Source: WTJH01 sp049598145
GTDB taxonomy: Bacteria > Bacteroidota > Bacteroidia > Flavobacteriales > Flavobacteriaceae
Length of the DNA: 18,200 nt
Assembly (NCBI GenBank): GCA_049598145.1
Contig: JBMYNJ010000027.1
Coordinates: 1 to 18,200, forward strand
Direction of reading: 5' to 3'
Shown here in pieces: positions 14,148 through 18,200 of the stretch. The first letter of the stretch is position 1. Each line of letters starts with the position of its first letter. The translations under genes were made by a program, and so were the position numbers. The notes beneath the pieces were generated by a model. It saw nothing but the letters and a program-made list of their open reading frames with translations, was not told the DNA's origin and made no database searches.

Positions 14148-16721
14148 CTAGAGATCCATTCGGATTTGGGCATCCTGATCCGAATCATCAGGCTGAAGTT
14201 CTTCAGAATTGACCTCTATTTCCGAAGTGGGAATTTCAGTGTAAAATTCTTGGGTGTTTACAACTTGAATTTTTCGGATACGTTTATCTGTCAACTGATT
14301 CCCCATGGCGGCAATTCCTTTAACCGCTATAAACTCCTCCGCCCAAAAAACTAAAGGATCGGGGGTTTCCTTGCCTGCCGGTTTCACAAATTGGGCCTCA
14401 ATTTGGGGCCGCCCTTCAGTAGTGATAAACAACAAATCGCTGTCTTCCCTAATAAAAGAATCTTCTTTTTTCTCGTTCTCTACTAAAAATCGTTTAATAA
14501 AGTATCGCTTTTTTGTTGGATCGAAGTATATAGCTGTCAGGGGTTTAGACGGAGTCCATTTTTCAATGGTTTTATCTTCGTCTCGAAAATGCAAACTGGG
14601 ATCGGGGTCCAAAACTCGGACAGTTCCCTTTTGGGAAACCACCAATAATTTCTCATCTCCTTTAAATGCCCCTAATAATTCGCCCCGACCTTCAAAGTTG
14701 ATTCTTCGAATGGTGGTGTCAAACCAAATATCACGCGCTTGAAGGGTTGAAATCCCTTTCTCTTTTAATTGCACTTTTCGGATGGGGTATTTAGTGACAA
14801 TATTTCCACGAACCGATCGCCCTTTAATTTGCAAATCCGCAAAATCTAAATCCCACTTTAATTTTTTGATGGACCCTGTATTTCTTAATAAAATCTGAAC
14901 AATCTCGGCTTCTCCGTTGGGATTGGCTGTAAAATAAAGTACCTCCGATTTGGGTTTGCCCTGAGTAAGATCGTATTTGCGATCCCGAGTGACCCCCGTC
15001 ACGGAGAAACGTTTGATATAAGAAGTTCCGGGCTTTCCATCTCGATAGATCATGTTGTAGATGGTACGGCTGTCTTTTTTCTTAAAAATCGCTGTATGGA
15101 TAATATCCTTGCCCACAAACACCTTACTGTCGACCGGGACTACCTGCATATTTCCATCCTTAGTAAAGACGATAATATCATCTATATCGGAACAATCACA
15201 GATATACTCATCCTTTCGAAGCCCTGTACCTATAAAGCCTTCCGCACGATTGACGTAGAGTTTTTGATTGCGGACCACCACTTTTTTGGCATCGACATCA
15301 TCAAAAATTCGAATTTCTGTTTTACGCTCCTTCCCTTTACCATAGGTTTTTTGGAGGTGAGTAAAAAATCGTATCGCATAATCGATTAGATGATTAAGAT
15401 TGTTTTTGACTTCGGCTATATCCCCTTCAAGCGCTTCAATTTTTTGCTGAGCTTTATCAATATCGAATTTTGAAATTCGCTTGATCCGGATTTCGGTCAG
15501 TCGAACAATATCCGCCTCGGTAACTTCTCGTTTCAAATGCTTGACGTGGGGGTTCAATCCCTTCTGAATAGCAGCCAAAACCCCTTCCCAGCTTTCCTCT
15601 TCTTCGATATCACGATAGATTCTATTCTCAATAAAAATACGTTCTAAAGAAGCAAAATGCCACTGATTTTCAAGCTCTTGCAACTGTACTTCCAGTTCCA
15701 ATTTTAGCAACTGGACCGTATGATCTGTGGAAATTTTCAGCATGTCGCTAACCCCTAAAAATAGAGGCTTGTTGTCCTGAATGATACAACCCAAAGGAGA
15801 AATTGAAGTTTCACATGCCGTAAATGCATAAAGTGCATCGATGGTCTTATCGGGGGAAGTTCCAGGAGGTAAATGCACCAAAATTTCTACTTCAGAAGCT
15901 GTATTGTCTTCAATTTTTTTAATCTTGATCTTTCCTTTTTCGTTGGCTTTTAAAATACTTTCGATCAAGGAAGTGGTCGTGGTACTGTAAGGTATTTCCC
16001 GAATAACCAAGGTGTTTTTGTCCAAGGTTTCAATTTTGGCACGTACCCGAATTTTTCCACCGCGCTGGCCATCATTATAATTCTGAACGTCGGCAATTCC
16101 GCCGGTTAAAAAATCGGGATATATTTGAAAACTCTTTCCTTTTAAATATTGAATACTGGCCTTAAGTAGTTCCTGAAAATTGTGCGGCAGAATCTTTGTA
16201 GAAAGCCCCACAGCTATGCCTTCGGCCCCTTGTGCCAGTAGAAGTGGGAATTTTACGGGTAAATGAACCGGTTCTTTTTTACGCCCGTCGTAAGACAATT
16301 GCCAGGAAGTCACTTTAGGGCTAAACACTACCTCTAAGGCAAATTTGGACAAACGCGCTTCAATATAACGAGATGCAGCAGCCCGATCGCCTGTGAGGAT
16401 ATTTCCCCAATTTCCCTGCATATCAATGAGCAATTCTTTTTGCCCCATTTGCACCATTGCATCAGCAATACTGGCATCGCCATGGGGATGATATTGCATG
16501 GTATGCCCTACAATATTGGCCACTTTATTATAACGCCCATCATCCAAGTCCTTCATGGAATGGAGAATACGGCGTTGCACGGGTTTAAACCCATCAAAAA
16601 TTGCGGGTACGGCGCGTTCCAGAATCACATAAGAGGCATAGTCTAAAAACCAGCCTTCATACATGCCTGAAACTTTCACCAAACTTTCATTGGCCTGAGC
16701 ATTCTCCCCGATTGGTTCCAT
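14148..16721 (-). CDS. parC: DNA topoisomerase IV subunit A (ParC)
   Basis: ParC cuts and rejoins DNA with ParE to decatenate daughter chromosomes. The 857-residue protein has the type IIA core: DYASYVILERAVP (27-39), DGFKPVQRRILHSM (43-56), HPHGDASIADAM (78-89) and the active-site Tyr119 in AAASRYIEARLS. The coiled arm is at about 330-460 and the C-terminal DNA-binding propeller at about 490-830, ending in an acidic tail (EELQPDDSDQDAQ). In the segment that governs quinolone response in GyrA and ParC, the usual Ser is Ala83 here, followed by Ser84, with the acidic residue D87 kept. This pattern appears normal for Bacteroidota ParC. The ATG directly follows the parE TAA with no gap, indicating coupled translation. 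The closely linked ParE-type partner and overall sequence favour ParC over GyrA. Confidence 0.95.
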   Translation of the reverse strand: MEPIGENAQANESLVKVSGMYEGWFLDYASYVILERAVPAIFDGFKPVQRRILHSMKDLDDGRYNKVANIVGHTMQYHPHGDASIADAMVQMGQKELLIDMQGNWGNILTGDRAAASRYIEARLSKFALEVVFSPKVTSWQLSYDGRKKEPVHLPVKFPLLLAQGAEGIAVGLSTKILPHNFQELLKASIQYLKGKSFQIYPDFLTGGIADVQNYNDGQRGGKIRVRAKIETLDKNTLVIREIPYSTTTTSLIESILKANEKGKIKIKKIEDNTASEVEILVHLPPGTSPDKTIDALYAFTACETSISPLGCIIQDNKPLFLGVSDMLKISTDHTVQLLKLELEVQLQELENQWHFASLERIFIENRIYRDIEEEESWEGVLAAIQKGLNPHVKHLKREVTEADIVRLTEIRIKRISKFDIDKAQQKIEALEGDIAEVKNNLNHLIDYAIRFFTHLQKTYGKGKERKTEIRIFDDVDAKKVVVRNQKLYVNRAEGFIGTGLRKDEYICDCSDIDDIIVFTKDGNMQVVPVDSKVFVGKDIIHTAIFKKKDSRTIYNMIYRDGKPGTSYIKRFSVTGVTRDRKYDLTQGKPKSEVLYFTANPNGEAEIVQILLRNTGSIKKLKWDLDFADLQIKGRSVRGNIVTKYPIRKVQLKEKGISTLQARDIWFDTTIRRINFEGRGELLGAFKGDEKLLVVSQKGTVRVLDPDPSLHFRDEDKTIEKWTPSKPLTAIYFDPTKKRYFIKRFLVENEKKEDSFIREDSDLLFITTEGRPQIEAQFVKPAGKETPDPLVFWAEEFIAVKGIAAMGNQLTDKRIRKIQVVNTQEFYTEIPTSEIEVNSEELQPDDSDQDAQIRMDL

Positions 16722-18200
16722 TTAGTTTGTCTTTTCTTCGATAAGGTCTAATTCAACTTTAAGGTTGTCGATGATAAAATTTTGTCGATCCTGGGTGTTT
16801 TTTCCCATATAAAAGGCCAATAATTCATCCACGGTGGTGTGCTTATCCATCAGCACAGGATCAATTCGCATATCTTCTCCAATAAAATACTTGAATTCGT
16901 CAGGAGATATTTCTCCTAAACCCTTGAACCGGGTTATTTCTGGCTGGTTTCCAAGCTCTTGCATAGCCTTTATTTTTTCATCTACCGAATAACAATAGAT
17001 TGTTTTTTTGCGATTTCGGACCCGAAATAAAGGTGTTTGTAAAATATATATATGTCCCTCTTTGATCAATTCAGGGAAAAACTGCAAAAAGAAGGTAATT
17101 AATAATAAACGGATATGCATCCCATCTACATCGGCATCGGTCGCTATGATAATATTGTTGTAACGAAGGTTTTCGAGGCTTTCTTCAATATTTAAAGCGG
17201 CTTGGAGCAAGTTAAACTCTTCATTTTCGTAGACCACTTTTTTGTGCATTCCATAACTGTTCAGGGGTTTTCCGCGTAAGCTAAAAACGGCCTGAGTATT
17301 GACATCTCTCGATTTAGTAATCGAGCCACTTGCGCTATCCCCCTCCGTAATGAATAGGGTCGTTTCCAAGCGTCGGTCTTTTTTTAAATCATTCAAATGA
17401 ACTCGGCAGTCTCGAAGCTTTTTGTTGTGCAAACTGGCTTTTTTGGCCCGTTCACGAGCCAGTTTGCGAATACCAGAGAGTTCTTTACGTTCTTTCTCTG
17501 CCTGAATAATCTTTTTTTGAAGAGCCTCAGCAACTTCCCCATTTTTGTGCAAATAATTATCCAGTTGGGTACTGACATAATCGTTAATATAGGTACGAAC
17601 GGTCGGAAAATCGCCGCCCATATCCGTAGAACCCAACTTTGTTTTCGTTTGGGATTCGAATACAGGCTCCATCACTTTTATGCTGATGGCTGCTATAACA
17701 GACTTCCGAATATCTGAGGCATCGTAGTTTTTTCCAAAGTGTTCCCGAACAGTTTTCACTAAAGCTTCCCGAAATGCAGCCTGATGGGTTCCCCCTTGGG
17801 TGGTGTGCTGCCCATTGACAAAGGAGTGGTACTCCTCGCTGTATTGAGTGCGGCTATGAGTCAAGGCTATTTCAATATCTTCGCCTCGTAGATGAATAAT
17901 CGGATATAGAAGATCGGATGCATTGGTTTGATCTTCCAAAAGGTCTTTTAATCCATTTTCTGAAAAAAACTTTTGGCCGTTAAAGACAATCGTCAGTCCC
18001 GGATTGAGATATACATAGTTTCGAAGCATTTTTTCGATATACTCAAAGCGAAACTTGTAATTCTTAAATATTTGCGCATCGGGAGTAAACTGAACCAAAG
18101 TTCCTCGGCGGGCTTTGGAAGCTTCCTGGGGCATTTCTTCGATCAGGTCTCCAAAAGAAAAACGAGCGCTTTTACTTTGATTATCACGATAGGAAGAGAC
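16722..18200 (-). CDS. parE: DNA topoisomerase IV subunit B (ParE), 5' end cut by window
   Basis: The frame is open to the right edge, giving 492 visible residues; the ATP-binding GHKL domain proper lies outside the window. Visible parts are the transducer domain, with THSRTQYSEEYHSFVNGQ, GGTHQAAFREA and the conserved QTKTKLGS lysine loop, then the TOPRIM domain with EGDSASG (286-292) and DADVDG (355-360), whose acidic residues hold magnesium. The family segment SLRGKPLNSYG and a C-terminal RFKGLGEISPDEF are also present. It supplies ATPase and Mg-dependent cleavage functions to ParC. The first internal ATG is at 18134, but 22 further in-frame codons reach the window edge and continue the homology, so that ATG is not the start. 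TAA of parE and ATG of parC are contiguous. Confidence 0.95.
   Translation of the reverse strand, partial: VSSYRDNQSKSARFSFGDLIEEMPQEASKARRGTLVQFTPDAQIFKNYKFRFEYIEKMLRNYVYLNPGLTIVFNGQKFFSENGLKDLLEDQTNASDLLYPIIHLRGEDIEIALTHSRTQYSEEYHSFVNGQHTTQGGTHQAAFREALVKTVREHFGKNYDASDIRKSVIAAISIKVMEPVFESQTKTKLGSTDMGGDFPTVRTYINDYVSTQLDNYLHKNGEVAEALQKKIIQAEKERKELSGIRKLARERAKKASLHNKKLRDCRVHLNDLKKDRRLETTLFITEGDSASGSITKSRDVNTQAVFSLRGKPLNSYGMHKKVVYENEEFNLLQAALNIEESLENLRYNNIIIATDADVDGMHIRLLLITFFLQFFPELIKEGHIYILQTPLFRVRNRKKTIYCYSVDEKIKAMQELGNQPEITRFKGLGEISPDEFKYFIGEDMRIDPVLMDKHTTVDELLAFYMGKNTQDRQNFIIDNLKVELDLIEEKTN

Noticed and set aside
14158..14206. Two inverted repeats in the 3' end of parC (ATTCGGAT/ATCCGAAT and CTGAAG/CTTCAG), possible terminators for terC
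   Set aside because: Neither is followed by a T tract on either strand, the first has a 12-nt loop, and repeats of this size are expected several times by chance here.
14305..14742. 145-codon plus-strand open frame opposite parC
   Set aside because: It is the antisense shadow of the parC C-terminal domain, with no similarity to a known family and no promoter or start signal.

Overview
This 18.2 kb window is ordinary, gene-dense chromosome from a member of the Bacteroidota, most likely the class Flavobacteriia. Four things point there: a fused LpxC-FabZ protein, a PorX-type response regulator/PglZ protein (the regulator of type IX secretion), lineage-typical sequences for Lrp/AsnC, PEP carboxylase, ParC and ParE, and promoter-like TAnnTTTG boxes upstream of several genes. 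I see no tRNA or rRNA genes, insertion sequences, CRISPR arrays or phage genes. Assignments come from protein motifs and remembered family sequences; no database search was possible.

Layout. Bases 1-3473 (minus strand) hold a lipid A operon: HD-domain phosphohydrolase, lpxD, then lpxC/fabZ, which runs off the left edge. Diverging from it at 3503-5851 (plus) are porX, tsaE and a small membrane-anchored protein. Proline dehydrogenase (minus, 5829-7007) diverges from aroB (plus, 7053-8117). Next on the minus strand come ppc (8114-10690), an Lrp/AsnC regulator (10705-11184) and a cytoplasmic M14-type metallopeptidase (11248-12336). After the only sizeable noncoding stretch (12337-12580) the plus strand carries an XRE-family regulator, a small putative lipoprotein and a TerC-family membrane protein (to 14144). 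The right end is the topoisomerase IV operon on the minus strand: parE, whose 5' end lies beyond the window, followed directly by parC.

How it works together. Most genes are housekeeping: outer-membrane lipid A synthesis, t6A tRNA modification, aromatic amino-acid synthesis, proline catabolism, anaplerotic carbon fixation and chromosome decatenation. Packing is extreme. All three convergent junctions overlap or are 3 nt apart, and two divergent gene pairs share 29 and 45 nt, so promoters and terminators must lie inside neighbouring coding sequence.

The most interesting feature is the 12337-12588 region. It contains several copies of a TTTACA-N2-TGTAAA inverted repeat, overlapping candidate promoter elements of both the metallopeptidase gene and the XRE gene. 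It looks like an autoregulatory switch run by the XRE protein, which may also control the lipoprotein and TerC genes. I found no convincing evidence of a wholly new multi-gene system.
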